Below, piece by piece: positions 47,661-56,239 of a DNA stretch of 64,000 bases. Numbering within the stretch: the first letter of the stretch is position 1; every line of letters starts with the position of its first letter. A program made the position numbers and the translations under genes. The notes under the pieces were generated by a model. That model saw only the letters and a program-made list of their open reading frames with translations. It was not told the origin of the DNA and ran no database searches. The stretch comes from Promicromonospora umidemergens (lineage in GTDB: Bacteria; Actinomycetota; Actinomycetes; Actinomycetales; Cellulomonadaceae): positions 1-64,000 of the forward strand of contig NZ_JAMTCT010000024.1 in the NCBI RefSeq assembly GCF_024171995.1, in the 5' to 3' direction.

Positions 47661-48011
47661 ATGGGAACCATGACCGAAACAGGATCCCCTGGCGCTCTCG
47701 GCGTCAGCGGGGAGGGTGACGCACACGCCACCCATGGGTACATCACCGACAAGGCCAACTACCTCGCCCGGCTCAAGCGCATCGAGGGGCAGGCGCGCGG
47801 GATCCACCGGATGGTCGACGAGGAGCAGTACTGCATCGACATCCTCACGCAGGTGTCGGCCTTGACCAAGGCGCTGGAGAGTGTGGCGCTCGGCCTGCTG
47901 GACGACCACCTCAAGCACTGCGTGGTGGACGCCGCCCGGGCCGGGGGCGCAGAGGCGGACGCCAAGGTGAAGGAGGCCTCCGACGCGATAGCGCGGCTCG
48001 TCCGCTCCTGA
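47661..48011 (+). CDS. csoR: Copper-sensing repressor CsoR
   Basis: This 116-residue all-helical protein has C58, H83 and C87. The spacing (25 and 4) is exactly that of the Cu(I) site of mycobacterial CsoR. LKRIEGQARGIHRMVDEEQ is the family core. It should bind the TACCCC/GGGGTA palindromes at 43826 and 48147 and release them on Cu(I) binding. The start may be ATG 47661 or 47670. It is the last gene of the copZ operon. Confidence 0.92.
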   Translation: MGTMTETGSPGALGVSGEGDAHATHGYITDKANYLARLKRIEGQARGIHRMVDEEQYCIDILTQVSALTKALESVALGLLDDHLKHCVVDAARAGGAEADAKVKEASDAIARLVRS

Positions 48012-48035
48012 GCCGCGGAGGTTGAGACCGCCCGG

Positions 48036-48103
48036 TGTGGTCGGTAGAACGTCAGAAGGTCGGCACCCCGGGGTGCCGACCTTCTGACGTTCTAACGACC
48101 ACA
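48036..48103. terminator. Very long palindromic hairpin after csoR
   Basis: A perfect 50-bp palindrome (48045-48094, 25-bp arms with CCCCGGGG at the centre) is extended by eight more paired bases beyond a single mismatch (48036-48043 with 48096-48103). It lies 24 nt after the csoR stop and ends 33 nt before the copB promoter. It probably insulates the two copper transcripts. Confidence 0.7.
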
Positions 48104-48136
48104 GGACGATGTGTCGCGCCGGACCCCGGACAGCGC

Positions 48137-48166
48137 TTGACCGCGGGTACCCCTGGGGGGTATAAA
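48137..48166 (+). promoter_or_regulatory. copB promoter with embedded CsoR operator
   Basis: TTGACC (48137-48142), an 18-nt spacer and TATAAA (48161-48166) form the promoter. GTACCCC-TGG-GGGGTAT (48147-48163) fills the spacer and matches the operator before copZ. Bound CsoR would block polymerase directly. Confidence 0.8.
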
Positions 48167-48218
48167 TTGTGGTGTGCCGCCCACCCGTGGGGCACTGCTT
48201 CAACCCAGGAGCGATTCC

Positions 48219-50378
48219 ATGAACGAGTCACCCGACCGCCCCACCGAGCAGGCTGTCGTGCCCGGCCCGGACAGCAGCCATCAGCACGGCCATCAGCACG
48301 GCCATGCGCACGGCCAGGCCACCCAGGCCACCCAGGAGCAGCACTCCGGCCACGCGGAGCGCTCCGGCCACGGAGGGCACGGCGGTCACTCCGGCCACGG
48401 TGACCACGTGGGCCAGTTCCGCCGGCTGTTCTGGATCATGCTCGTCCTGGCCGTGCCGGTCGTCGCGTTCTCCGACATGTTCGCGATGCTCCTCGGGTAC
48501 TCCCTGCCGGACGCGACCTGGGCGAACGCGGTATCGCCGCTGCTCGGTACCGTCATGTACGCGTGGGGCGGATGGCCGTTCCTCACCGGGGCGGTCAGCG
48601 AGCTCCGGTCCCGCAAGCCGGGGATGATGCTGCTGATCGGGCTCGCGATCACCGTCGCGTTCGTCGCCTCCCTCGGCGCGAGCCTCGGGCTGCTGGACCA
48701 CCAGCTCGACTTCTGGTGGGAGCTGGCGCTCCTGATCGTGATCATGCTGCTCGGCCACTGGATCGAGATGCGGTCGCTCGCACAGACGACGTCGGCCCTC
48801 GACTCCCTCGCAGCCCTCCTGCCGGACGAGGCCGAGCGCGTCGACGGCGACCAGATCGTCACGGTCGCGCCGGCCGACCTCGCGGTGGGCGACGTCGTCG
48901 TCGTGCGGCCCGGCGGGAGCGTCCCCGCCGACGGCCGCGTCGTCGACGGCCAGGCCGAGATGGACGAGTCCATGGTGACGGGCGAGTCGCGCACCGTCTC
49001 GCGCGGCGAGGGCGATGCCGTGACGGCCGGGACGGTCGCCACCGACTCCGGGCTCCGGGTCGAGGTGACCGCCACCGGCGACGACACCGCCCTGGCCGGC
49101 ATCCAGCGCCTGGTCACCGAGGCGCAGAGCTCGTCGTCGCGCGCGCAGCGCCTGGCGGACGTCGCGGCCGGCTGGCTGTTCTGGTTCGCCCTCGGCGCCG
49201 CCGCCGTCACCGCGGTGGTCTGGTCCCTTGTCGGCCTGCCCGACGACGCCGTCGTCCGCACCGTGACCGTGCTCGTGATCGCCTGCCCCCACGCCCTCGG
49301 GCTGGCCATCCCGCTCGTCGTCTCGATAGCCACCGAGCGGGCCGCTCGCGGCGGCGTGCTGGTCAAGGACCGGCTCGCGCTGGAGAGCATGCGCACCGTC
49401 GACACCGTGCTGTTCGACAAGACCGGCACCCTGACCAAGGGCGAGCCCACCGTCGCAGAGGCGCTGCCCGCCGGCGGAGTCGGCAACGGCGTCGACAGCG
49501 ACACGCTGCTGGCGCTCGCGGCCGCCGCGGAGTCGGACAGCGAGCACCCGCTGGCCAAGGCGATGGTGCGCGCCGCCCAGGACCGTGGTCTGACGGTTCC
49601 CCGGGTCGCCGGGTTCTCGTCGTCGCCCGCCGTCGGGGTCACCGCCACTGTCGACGGCCACGAGATCCGGGTCGGCGGGCCGCGCCTGCTCGAGGAGAGC
49701 GGGCAGGCCGAGCTGCCGGTGGCCGAGGTCTGGCGCGGCGACGGGGCGATCATCCTGCACGTCCTGCGCGACGGGGCGGTGGTCGGCGGCATCAAGCTCG
49801 CGGACGAGGTGCGCGCCGAGTCCGCCGACGCCGTCCGGGCGCTCCACGCCCTGGGCGTCCAGGTGGTCATGATCACCGGCGACGCCGAGGCGGTCGCCCG
49901 GTCGGTGGCCGACGAGCTGGGCGTCGACCGCTACTTCGCGGGCGTCCGGCCGGAGGACAAGTCCGCCAAGGTCCAGCAGCTCCAGGGGGAGGGCCGGAAG
50001 GTCGCGATGGTGGGCGACGGCGTCAACGACGCCCCGGCGCTGGCGCAGGCCGACGTCGGGATCGCGATCGGGGCCGGCACGGACGTGGCCATCGCGTCCG
50101 CCGGGGTCATCCTCGCCAGCGACGACCCGCGGTCGGTCCTGTCGGTGATCGAGCTGTCCCGGGCCAGCTACCGCAAGATGAAGCAGAACCTGTGGTGGGC
50201 CGCTGGGTACAACCTTCTCGCGGTGCCGCTCGCCGCGGGGGTCCTCGCGCCGGTCGGGTTCGTGCTGCCGATGTCGGTGGGCGCCGTCCTGATGTCGCTC
50301 TCCACCGTCGTCGTCGCGCTCAACGCCCAGCTGCTGCGCCGGCTCGACCTCCGGCCTGGAGGTCGAGCCGGGCAGTAG
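48219..50378 (+). CDS. copB: CopB-type P1B ATPase with His-rich N-terminus
   Basis: This 719-residue ATPase has the CPH ion motif (VIACPHALGLAIPLVV) of the CopB group in place of CPC. It also has TGES, DKTGT and GDGVNDAP. There is no HMA domain; instead the N-terminus (residues 20-63) is rich in HGH and GHGG units. CopB enzymes are linked to Cu(II) or Cu(I)/Ag export. AGGAG lies upstream of ATG 48219. The last codons overlap a terminator-like hairpin. Confidence 0.92.
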   Translation: MNESPDRPTEQAVVPGPDSSHQHGHQHGHAHGQATQATQEQHSGHAERSGHGGHGGHSGHGDHVGQFRRLFWIMLVLAVPVVAFSDMFAMLLGYSLPDATWANAVSPLLGTVMYAWGGWPFLTGAVSELRSRKPGMMLLIGLAITVAFVASLGASLGLLDHQLDFWWELALLIVIMLLGHWIEMRSLAQTTSALDSLAALLPDEAERVDGDQIVTVAPADLAVGDVVVVRPGGSVPADGRVVDGQAEMDESMVTGESRTVSRGEGDAVTAGTVATDSGLRVEVTATGDDTALAGIQRLVTEAQSSSSRAQRLADVAAGWLFWFALGAAAVTAVVWSLVGLPDDAVVRTVTVLVIACPHALGLAIPLVVSIATERAARGGVLVKDRLALESMRTVDTVLFDKTGTLTKGEPTVAEALPAGGVGNGVDSDTLLALAAAAESDSEHPLAKAMVRAAQDRGLTVPRVAGFSSSPAVGVTATVDGHEIRVGGPRLLEESGQAELPVAEVWRGDGAIILHVLRDGAVVGGIKLADEVRAESADAVRALHALGVQVVMITGDAEAVARSVADELGVDRYFAGVRPEDKSAKVQQLQGEGRKVAMVGDGVNDAPALAQADVGIAIGAGTDVAIASAGVILASDDPRSVLSVIELSRASYRKMKQNLWWAAGYNLLAVPLAAGVLAPVGFVLPMSVGAVLMSLSTVVVALNAQLLRRLDLRPGGRAGQ
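50339..50371. terminator. Hairpin at the copB 3' end, facing the sialidase 1 gene
   Basis: Perfect 14-bp arms (50339-50352 and 50358-50371) with a 5-nt loop lie within the last codons of copB and 44 nt past the stop of the convergent sialidase. A near-identical hairpin lies at about 51835-51866, after the second sialidase. Confidence 0.7.
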
Positions 50379-50414
50379 GCCCTGCTGATCATCTGCTGAC
50401 CACCTGCTGACTGA

Positions 50415-51677
50415 TCACCCGGAGGCCGCACCGCCCTGCAGGAGCCAGTCGAGGTCGAACGTGGCGAACCGGATGCCGCCGTCGCCCGAATCGGGCTCGT
50501 AGAGCAGCCCGACCGTCCCGTCGGGCAGCGTGGCCAGCGTCGAGTAGCCCATGCCGCCCGGCTGGAACACCCGGGACACGGGCCAGCTCCTGCCGTCGTC
50601 GTAGCTCATCCGGACCGTGCCGTTGTTGCGCGACGTCGTGGACGCCGCGTTCGAGAAGAGGAGCACCTTGGCCTTCTTCGTGCCGCGGGGCGCGTCGGGG
50701 TAGGCCCGCATGATGGAGGCATTGCTCCCGGGGTCAGGGAGCTGCCGGTCGATCCGCACGCGGCCGTAGGTCACTCCGCCGTCCGTCGAGTAGGCCACCC
50801 TGCGAAATCCCGACCCGCCGGAGTCGCGTGAGTTGAGCATGACGCGCCCGTCGGACAGCTCGACCGTCTTGTTCTCGTTCATGTTGGTACCGACCGGCTC
50901 GCCGGCCTGCCAGGTCTTGCCGTGGTCGTCGGAGTACACCGAGACCGCCTGGATCGTTCTTGCGCCGTTGATGATCGTGTACTGCTGGAGCAGGCGGCCC
51001 GCGTGGGGTCCGTACCTGAGCTGGATGCCCTGGCCGGACGCGGCGAACCGGGAGCGCCACGCCGGGTCGGCCGTGACGTCGGCGGTGATCGTGCGGTGCG
51101 TCCAGCTGCGGCCGTCGTCGGTGGACGTCGAGAGGTGCGCCTGGAGGACGTCGCGGTCCGTCGGGTCGACGCCCCGCTGCGAGCCGCCGAAGCCCTCGTC
51201 GTAGGACTTCATGTGGAAGTTGAAGATGGTGCCGGTCTCGCGGTCGACGATGTAGCTCGGGTCGGAGTAGCCCTCGATCGGCCTGGAGGTCTTGCCCGCC
51301 GCGACGACCTCCTGCGGGCCCCAGGTGGCGCCGTTGTCCGTGGAGCGGCGCTGGAGGATCGAGTTCGGTCCGGGGGCGTCGGCGTCGGTGGGGCGCCCGT
51401 CGTAGGACGCGAGGACGTCGCCGCTGGTGGTCACCGTCAGCGCGGTGATCCGGTAGGCGGGGAAGCCGCCCTCGCCGTTGGTCGCGAGCTGCTGTTCGGC
51501 GTAGTCGCCGGGGCCACCGGTCGCCGGCGCGACGTCGTGGTCCGGCCGGGGCGCTGTGTGCTGAGGGCCGTGCTGCGTGGCGGCCGTTGCGACGGTGCCG
51601 CTCGCGCCGAGCAGGAGCACGAGGGCGCCCGCCGTGATCAGCAGGCAGGGCGTTGGTCTGCGAAGGTGTCCGAGCAT
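50415..51677 (-). CDS. Secreted exo-sialidase (GH33-like), copy 1
   Basis: This 420-residue protein has a signal peptide (CLLITAGALVLLLGASGTVA; cleavage near ATA). The catalytic beta-propeller has Asp-box repeats (STDNGATWG, STDDGRSWTH, SYDDGRSW) and an arginine-motif region reading YRIT instead of the canonical YRIP. GLLYEPDSGDGG holds the expected nucleophile Tyr with Glu. It cleaves terminal sialic acids outside the cell. ATG 51677 follows GGAAGGAA. It is a tandem duplicate of the gene at 51880-53151. No carbohydrate-binding module or sortase signal is seen. Confidence 0.88.
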   Translation of the reverse strand: MLGHLRRPTPCLLITAGALVLLLGASGTVATAATQHGPQHTAPRPDHDVAPATGGPGDYAEQQLATNGEGGFPAYRITALTVTTSGDVLASYDGRPTDADAPGPNSILQRRSTDNGATWGPQEVVAAGKTSRPIEGYSDPSYIVDRETGTIFNFHMKSYDEGFGGSQRGVDPTDRDVLQAHLSTSTDDGRSWTHRTITADVTADPAWRSRFAASGQGIQLRYGPHAGRLLQQYTIINGARTIQAVSVYSDDHGKTWQAGEPVGTNMNENKTVELSDGRVMLNSRDSGGSGFRRVAYSTDGGVTYGRVRIDRQLPDPGSNASIMRAYPDAPRGTKKAKVLLFSNAASTTSRNNGTVRMSYDDGRSWPVSRVFQPGGMGYSTLATLPDGTVGLLYEPDSGDGGIRFATFDLDWLLQGGAASG

Positions 51678-51767
51678 GCCGTTCCTTCCGGTCGAGGTAT
51701 CGCTCGGCAAGGTGACCGACCATGAGAGGGACGTTGGTCGGCAAAGGTGCCGAAACAGGACAGATGG

Positions 51768-51784
51768 CATCAGTTGATGACGTC
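51768..51784. promoter_or_regulatory. Degenerate sialic-acid operator before sialidase 1
   Basis: CATCAGTTGATGACGTC aligns with the palindrome at 53239-53258 in the same position upstream of the paralogous sialidase, but it is one base shorter and less symmetric. Confidence 0.4.
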
Positions 51785-51834
51785 TGGACCGTAACCCCGC
51801 TCCGGGAAGCCTGCAACCAAGAGCCGCTGCTGCG

Positions 51835-51866
51835 CCGGCTCGACCTCCGCCTGGAGGCCGAGCCGG
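51835..51866. terminator. Hairpin after sialidase 2, copy of the copB-end hairpin
   Basis: The sequence at 51826-51870 repeats that at 50330-50375 with one deleted base and a few substitutions. It can form the same stem with one mismatch and lies 14 nt beyond the sialidase 2 stop. Confidence 0.6.
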
Positions 51867-51879
51867 GCAGTGAGCGGAC

Positions 51880-53151
51880 TCAGCCGCCGTGCAAGAGCCA
51901 GTCGAGGTCGAACGTGGCGAACCGGATGCCGCCGTAGCCCGAGTCGGGCTCGTAGAGCAGCCCGACCTTGCCGTCGGGCAGCGTGGCCAGCGTCGAGTAG
52001 GCCATGCCGCCCGGCTGGAACACGCGGGACTCCGGCCAGGTCCTGCCGTCGTCGTAGCTGATCCGGACGGTGCCGTTGCTGCGCGACGTCGTGGAACCCG
52101 CGTTGGAGAACAGGAGCACCCGAGCCTCCGCGGACCCGCGCGGCGCGTTGGGGTAGGCGCGCACGATCGAGGCGTTGTTCGTCGGGTCGGGCAGCTCCCG
52201 GTCGATCGTCACGCGGCCGTAGGTCACCCCGCCGTCGGCGGAGTAGGCCACCTTGCGGTAGCCCGAGCGGGCGGAGTCACGCGAGTTGAGCATGACGCGC
52301 CCGTCGGACAGCTCGACCGTCTTGTTCTCGTCCATGCCGGTACCGACCGGCTCGCCGACCTGCCAGCTCGCACCGTGGTCGTCGGAGTACACCGACACCG
52401 CCTGGAACGTGCCGGAGCCGTTGATGATCGTGTACTGCTGGACCAGGCGGCCCGCGTACTTGCCGTACTTGAGCTGGATGCCCTGGCCGGACGCGGCGAA
52501 GCGGGAGCGCCAGTCGAGGTCGGCCGTGACGTCGGCGGTGATCGTGCGGTGGGTCCAGGTGCGGCCGTCGTCGGTGGACGTCGAGACGTCCGCCTGGATC
52601 ACGTTGCGGTCCGCGGGGTCGACACCCGGCCGCGAGCTGCCGAAGCCCGCGTCGTAGGACTTCACGTGGAAGCTGAAGATGTCGCCGGTCTCGCGGTCGA
52701 CGATGTAGCTCGGGTCGGAGTAGCCCTCGATCGGCGCGGTGGTCTTGCCCGCCGCGACGATCTCCTGCGGCCCCCAGGTCGCGCCGCTGTCCGTGGAGCG
52801 CCGCTGCAGGATCGAGTTCGGCCCGGGGGAGTCGGCGGCGGTGGGGCGTCCGTCGTACGAGGCGAGGACGTCACCGCCGTTGGTCACCGTCAGCGCGGGG
52901 ATCCGGTAGTTGGGAAAGCCGTCCTCGCCGTTGGTCGCGAGCTGCTGCTCGGCGTAGGTCCCGGGGCCGCCGGTGGCCGGCGTGACGTCGTGGTCGGGCG
53001 CGGCCGCGAAGTGGTGGGCAGGTGTCGTGTGGCGAGGGGCTGCGGTGTGCTGCGTGGCTGCCGTGGCGGTGCCGCTCATGCCGAGCAGGAGCGCGAGGGC
53101 TCCCGCCGTGACCGCGACGCGGGACGCCGGCCTGCGGAGGTGTCCGTTCAT
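51880..53151 (-). CDS. Secreted exo-sialidase (GH33-like), copy 2
   Basis: This 423-residue protein has a signal peptide (GALALLLGMSGTATAAT), the canonical YRIP motif (NYRIPALTVT), and Asp boxes STDSGATWG, STDDGRTWTH and SYDDGRTW. YEPDSGYGG lies near the end. It is similar to copy 1 over its entire length. The start ATG 53151 has GGAAGGAA upstream. A GACGTCAGA/TCTGACGTC palindrome lies in its promoter region. It should release sialic acid from glycoconjugates to feed the genes to its right. Confidence 0.9.
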   Translation of the reverse strand: MNGHLRRPASRVAVTAGALALLLGMSGTATAATQHTAAPRHTTPAHHFAAAPDHDVTPATGGPGTYAEQQLATNGEDGFPNYRIPALTVTNGGDVLASYDGRPTAADSPGPNSILQRRSTDSGATWGPQEIVAAGKTTAPIEGYSDPSYIVDRETGDIFSFHVKSYDAGFGSSRPGVDPADRNVIQADVSTSTDDGRTWTHRTITADVTADLDWRSRFAASGQGIQLKYGKYAGRLVQQYTIINGSGTFQAVSVYSDDHGASWQVGEPVGTGMDENKTVELSDGRVMLNSRDSARSGYRKVAYSADGGVTYGRVTIDRELPDPTNNASIVRAYPNAPRGSAEARVLLFSNAGSTTSRSNGTVRISYDDGRTWPESRVFQPGGMAYSTLATLPDGKVGLLYEPDSGYGGIRFATFDLDWLLHGG

Positions 53152-53238
53152 GCCGTTCCTTCCGGTGGAGGTGTCGTTCGGCACTGCGGCCGGCCGCGAA
53201 AGGGGCAGAGCGCGGCGACGGTGCCGAACTGGACAGAT

Positions 53239-53258
53239 GACGTCAGATGTCTGACGTC
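53239..53258. promoter_or_regulatory. Palindromic operator before sialidase 2
   Basis: GACGTCAGATGTCTGACGTC is a 9+2+9 perfect palindrome. A 16/18 match (CATCAGACATCAGACGTC) lies at 57031-57048 between the GntR gene and the ABC importer. It is the likely binding site of that GntR protein. Confidence 0.65.
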
Positions 53259-53301
53259 CGGGGAACATATCTCTGTCCGGTGAAGGGGTCAAGGGGGTGT
53301 C

Positions 53302-54084
53302 CTACAGCCCTTGCCAGTCGGGTTTGCCGGCGTAGGTCTGGCGGTAGTAGTCGGCGAGCTGGAGGCGGGAGGCCGCTGCGTCGTCGACCAGGACCGTGGC
53401 GTGCGGGTGGGTCTGCATGATGGTGGCGGGCCACATCGCCGAGATCGGTCCCTCGACCAGCTGGTGGACCGCCTCGGCCTTGGCCCGCCCCGACGCCAGG
53501 AGCACCAGGTGCCGCGCGGACATGATCGTGGCAAGACCCTGGGTCAGGCAGTGCCGCGGCACCTGCTCGACGGACCCGCCGAAGAACCGCGCGTTGTCCT
53601 CCCGGGTCTGCCGGGTCAGGGTCTTGATCCGGGTCCGGGACGCGAGCGAGGAACCCGGCTCGTTGAACGCGATGTGCCCGTCCGTACCGATCCCCAGGAG
53701 CTGCAGGTCCACACCCCCGGCCTGCGCGATGTCCGCCTCGTAGGCGGCGCACGCCGCGGGCAGGTCCTCGGCCAGACCGTCCGGGCCCCGCACCGCGCCC
53801 GGGGCGAGGTCGACCCGGGCGGCGAACTCCTTGTCGATCACGTTGCGGTACCGCTGCGGATGGTCCGCGGCCAGGCCGACGTACTCGTCGAGCATGAACG
53901 CCCGCGCCCGCGCGAACGACAGACCCTCCTCGGCATGACGGCGAGCCAGCTCGTCATACACCGCGAGCGGCGAGGACCCGGTCGCCAGCCCCAGCACCAC
54001 ACCGGGCCGCGCCGTCAACAGCCCCTGCACCGCGTCCGCCGCCAGCCGCGCGAGCTCACCCGCCGGCGCGATCACGACCTCCAT
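53302..54084 (-). CDS. nagB: Glucosamine-6-phosphate deaminase
   Basis: This 260-residue protein has the NagB signature GIGTDGHIAFNEPGSS, LATGSSPLAVYDEL and FMLDEYVGL. It converts glucosamine-6-phosphate to fructose-6-phosphate and ammonia, the entry of amino sugars into glycolysis. It is the last gene of an operon with two oxidoreductases and a GntR regulator; it overlaps the upstream gene by one base (TGATG). nagA and nanE are not visible in the window. Confidence 0.94.
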   Translation of the reverse strand: MEVVIAPAGELARLAADAVQGLLTARPGVVLGLATGSSPLAVYDELARRHAEEGLSFARARAFMLDEYVGLAADHPQRYRNVIDKEFAARVDLAPGAVRGPDGLAEDLPAACAAYEADIAQAGGVDLQLLGIGTDGHIAFNEPGSSLASRTRIKTLTRQTREDNARFFGGSVEQVPRHCLTQGLATIMSARHLVLLASGRAKAEAVHQLVEGPISAMWPATIMQTHPHATVLVDDAAASRLQLADYYRQTYAGKPDWQGL

Positions 54085-55187
54085 CAGACCCGCTCCTCTT
54101 CGTCCTGGTGCACAGAAGCGTTCTGCTGCACAGTGTCCTGGCGCACGGCGACGACGTCGCCGGCCTCTGTCGACCGGTAGGCCGCGTCGATCACCGCGAG
54201 CGTCGCGCGTGCCTCCCCGATCCCGTAGTCGGGCCGCTCCCCGGCCAGCACGGCGTCGACCACGTGGCGCAGGTACGCGGCCGCGGCGACCTGGCCGGCG
54301 TCGTCGGCGATCGTGGTGCGCCCGGCGGCGCCGAACCGGGAGACGGCGGGCGCGTCGTCGTCGGCCACCGCGTGGCCGTGCGAGCCGAGCAGCCGGATCG
54401 ACGACGTGGTGGGCGTCCCGCCCGGAGCGAAGGGCACGCGGCCCAGCGTGATCGTCGCGGTGACGCCGCGCTCCAGCTCCAGCGTGACGACGGCCGTGTC
54501 CTCCACGCCCGCCGCCCGATGAGAGTCCAGGAAGAGTGCACCCGAGAACGCGTGCACCTCGATCGGTCGCAGCCCCGTGAGGTAGAGCGCCGCGTCCGCG
54601 CAGTAGCCAAGGAAGTTGAGCATCTCGCCTCCGCCGGACAGCTTCCGGTCGACCACGAGCTCCGGCCGCTCCACCGACGTGGCGAAGTGCGCGCCCGACG
54701 CGAAGAACTCCAGGTCCAGGTGGCGGGGGAGGCCCACGTGCCCGGCGTCCACCCACGCCCGCAGGCGCCGCAGGGCGGGCGAGTGCGTCCGGTTCACGAC
54801 GGCGCAGGTCCGCCCGGTGCGGGCGGCGACGGCGACGAGGTGGTCGGCGTCGGCGAGGGTGGTCGCCACCGGCTTGTCGACGACGACGTCGAGCCCCGCG
54901 TCCAGCAGCGCCGCCGCGAGGCGGGCGTGCCGGGTGGGCTCCGCGCACACCACGACGAGGTCGATCGGCGAGCCGAGCGCCCCGGCCACGGACGTGACGT
55001 CGTCGACGACACCGAACGGCACGCCGGCGCGGTCCGCGACGGCGCGCGAGTCCTGGACGGCCCGGTCGCCCGCCGTCCGCTCCTCGACGACGCCGGCGAT
55101 CTCGACCCGGTGGTCGGCGGCCAGCAGGGCGAGGTAGTCCGCGGCGTGGCGCACGCCGGAGGCGAAGGCGACCCGCAGGGCGGTCAT
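54084..55187 (-). CDS. Gfo/Idh/MocA-family oxidoreductase 1
   Basis: This 367-residue protein has the family fold. DLVVVCAEPTRHARLA and VVVDKPVATTLADADHL (DKP motif) are conserved. The N-terminal dinucleotide motif is altered (VAFASGVRHAADYL lacks the usual GxGxxG). The usual GG...H..D active-site segment reads SGGGEMLNFLGYCADAAL, with Cys where His is expected. It is embedded in the sialic acid operon and overlaps both neighbours. It could act on anhydro-sialic acid or another amino sugar derivative, or be catalytically divergent. Confidence 0.8.
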   Translation of the reverse strand: MTALRVAFASGVRHAADYLALLAADHRVEIAGVVEERTAGDRAVQDSRAVADRAGVPFGVVDDVTSVAGALGSPIDLVVVCAEPTRHARLAAALLDAGLDVVVDKPVATTLADADHLVAVAARTGRTCAVVNRTHSPALRRLRAWVDAGHVGLPRHLDLEFFASGAHFATSVERPELVVDRKLSGGGEMLNFLGYCADAALYLTGLRPIEVHAFSGALFLDSHRAAGVEDTAVVTLELERGVTATITLGRVPFAPGGTPTTSSIRLLGSHGHAVADDDAPAVSRFGAAGRTTIADDAGQVAAAAYLRHVVDAVLAGERPDYGIGEARATLAVIDAAYRSTEAGDVVAVRQDTVQQNASVHQDEEERV

Positions 55188-56239
55188 GCCGGTGCTCCCG
55201 CAGGCGCTCCCGCGTACCCCGGCACGTCGGCCACCCGTTCCCGTCGGCCCGAGCGGAGGGAGCGCTGCGCGGCGAGCGCCGTCGCGAGGGCGGTCCGCAC
55301 CTGGGGTGTGGTCACGATCTGAGGTGCGTCGCCCCGGACCACGTCGAGCCAGTGCGCGACCTGGGTGCGCAGGGCGCCGTCGACGGACGCGGGGGGAGCC
55401 GTTGCGGCGTCGGAGTGCAGGTCGTCCTCCTCGGAGGTGGTGTGGGTGAGGGTGCCTTCGGTCCCGACCAGCACCATGCGGCGCAGCAGCTCGCCGCGGC
55501 GGCGCAGCGCGTAGCAGAGCTCGAGGGTCGCCAGCGCGCCGGAGGCGGTGCGGAGCTGGATGTGGAAGGAGTCGGGCGACTCCATCTCGGGGGAGAACGT
55601 GCGCAGGCCGCGCGTGAAGACCTCGACGGGCTCGTCGCCGAGCAGCCAGACGGCGGCGTCGACGATGTGGGTGCCGTTGTGCACCGGGTGGCCGCCGGAC
55701 AGCTCGGGGTCGAGCTGCCAGCCGCGCCAGCCACCCGGCCAGGCGTGCCCGGTGTACCAGGAGATGTGGGTCAGGCGGGGGCTGCCGATCTCCCCGCCGT
55801 GCGCGGCCCGGGCGAGCGCGGCGACGGCGGGCTGGAACCGCACGGTCTGGCCGACGACGAGCGTCGTGCCGCTGCCCTCGGTCGCCGCGACCATGGCGTC
55901 GAGCTGTTCGAGGCTGAGGGCGGCGGGCTTCTCGACCTGCACGTGCTTGCCTGCGCGCCCCGCCGCGATGGTGTCGCGCGCGTGGTCGGGCGTGGCGGTG
56001 ACGACGTCCACCGCGGACACGGCGTCGTCGGACAGCGCGTCGTCCAGGTCGGTCGTGGCTCGGGCGCCCGGGACGAGGGCGGCGAGGGCCGTCGCGCGGA
56101 CCAGGTCGTGGCCGACCACCCAGCGGACCGAGGCGTCCGGCAGGGCGGCGAGCGCCAGGAGGTGCTCGCGCGCGAACGCACCGGTGCCGACGACCGCGAT
56201 GCCGACCGGGGCGCGGGCGAGCCGCTGCGGGGCGCTCAC
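55184..56239 (-). CDS. Gfo/Idh/MocA-family oxidoreductase 2
   Basis: This 351-residue protein has the intact NAD motif IAVVGTGAFAREHLLAL at residues 14-30, EKPAALSLEQLDAMV, and the active-site region SGGHPVHNGTHIVDAAVWLLG with histidines. It starts at GTG 56239, overlapping the GntR stop by 4 nt. NanOx-type members of this family interconvert 2,7-anhydro-Neu5Ac and Neu5Ac. Position beside sialidases and a NanA-like enzyme makes that a candidate role. The C-terminus is an AGAPAGAPA tail. Confidence 0.82.
   Translation of the reverse strand: MSAPQRLARAPVGIAVVGTGAFAREHLLALAALPDASVRWVVGHDLVRATALAALVPGARATTDLDDALSDDAVSAVDVVTATPDHARDTIAAGRAGKHVQVEKPAALSLEQLDAMVAATEGSGTTLVVGQTVRFQPAVAALARAAHGGEIGSPRLTHISWYTGHAWPGGWRGWQLDPELSGGHPVHNGTHIVDAAVWLLGDEPVEVFTRGLRTFSPEMESPDSFHIQLRTASGALATLELCYALRRRGELLRRMVLVGTEGTLTHTTSEEDDLHSDAATAPPASVDGALRTQVAHWLDVVRGDAPQIVTTPQVRTALATALAAQRSLRSGRRERVADVPGYAGAPAGAPA

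Noticed and set aside
48036-48103. Insertion sequence end or attachment site
   Set aside because: There is no transposase or integrase, no second copy found in the window and no target duplication; a terminator or insulator is more likely.
53302-54948. Apparent N-terminal extension of NagB to 548 residues
   Set aside because: The extension is Arg/Gly-rich shadow of the oxidoreductase gene; the NagB fold starts at ATG 54084.
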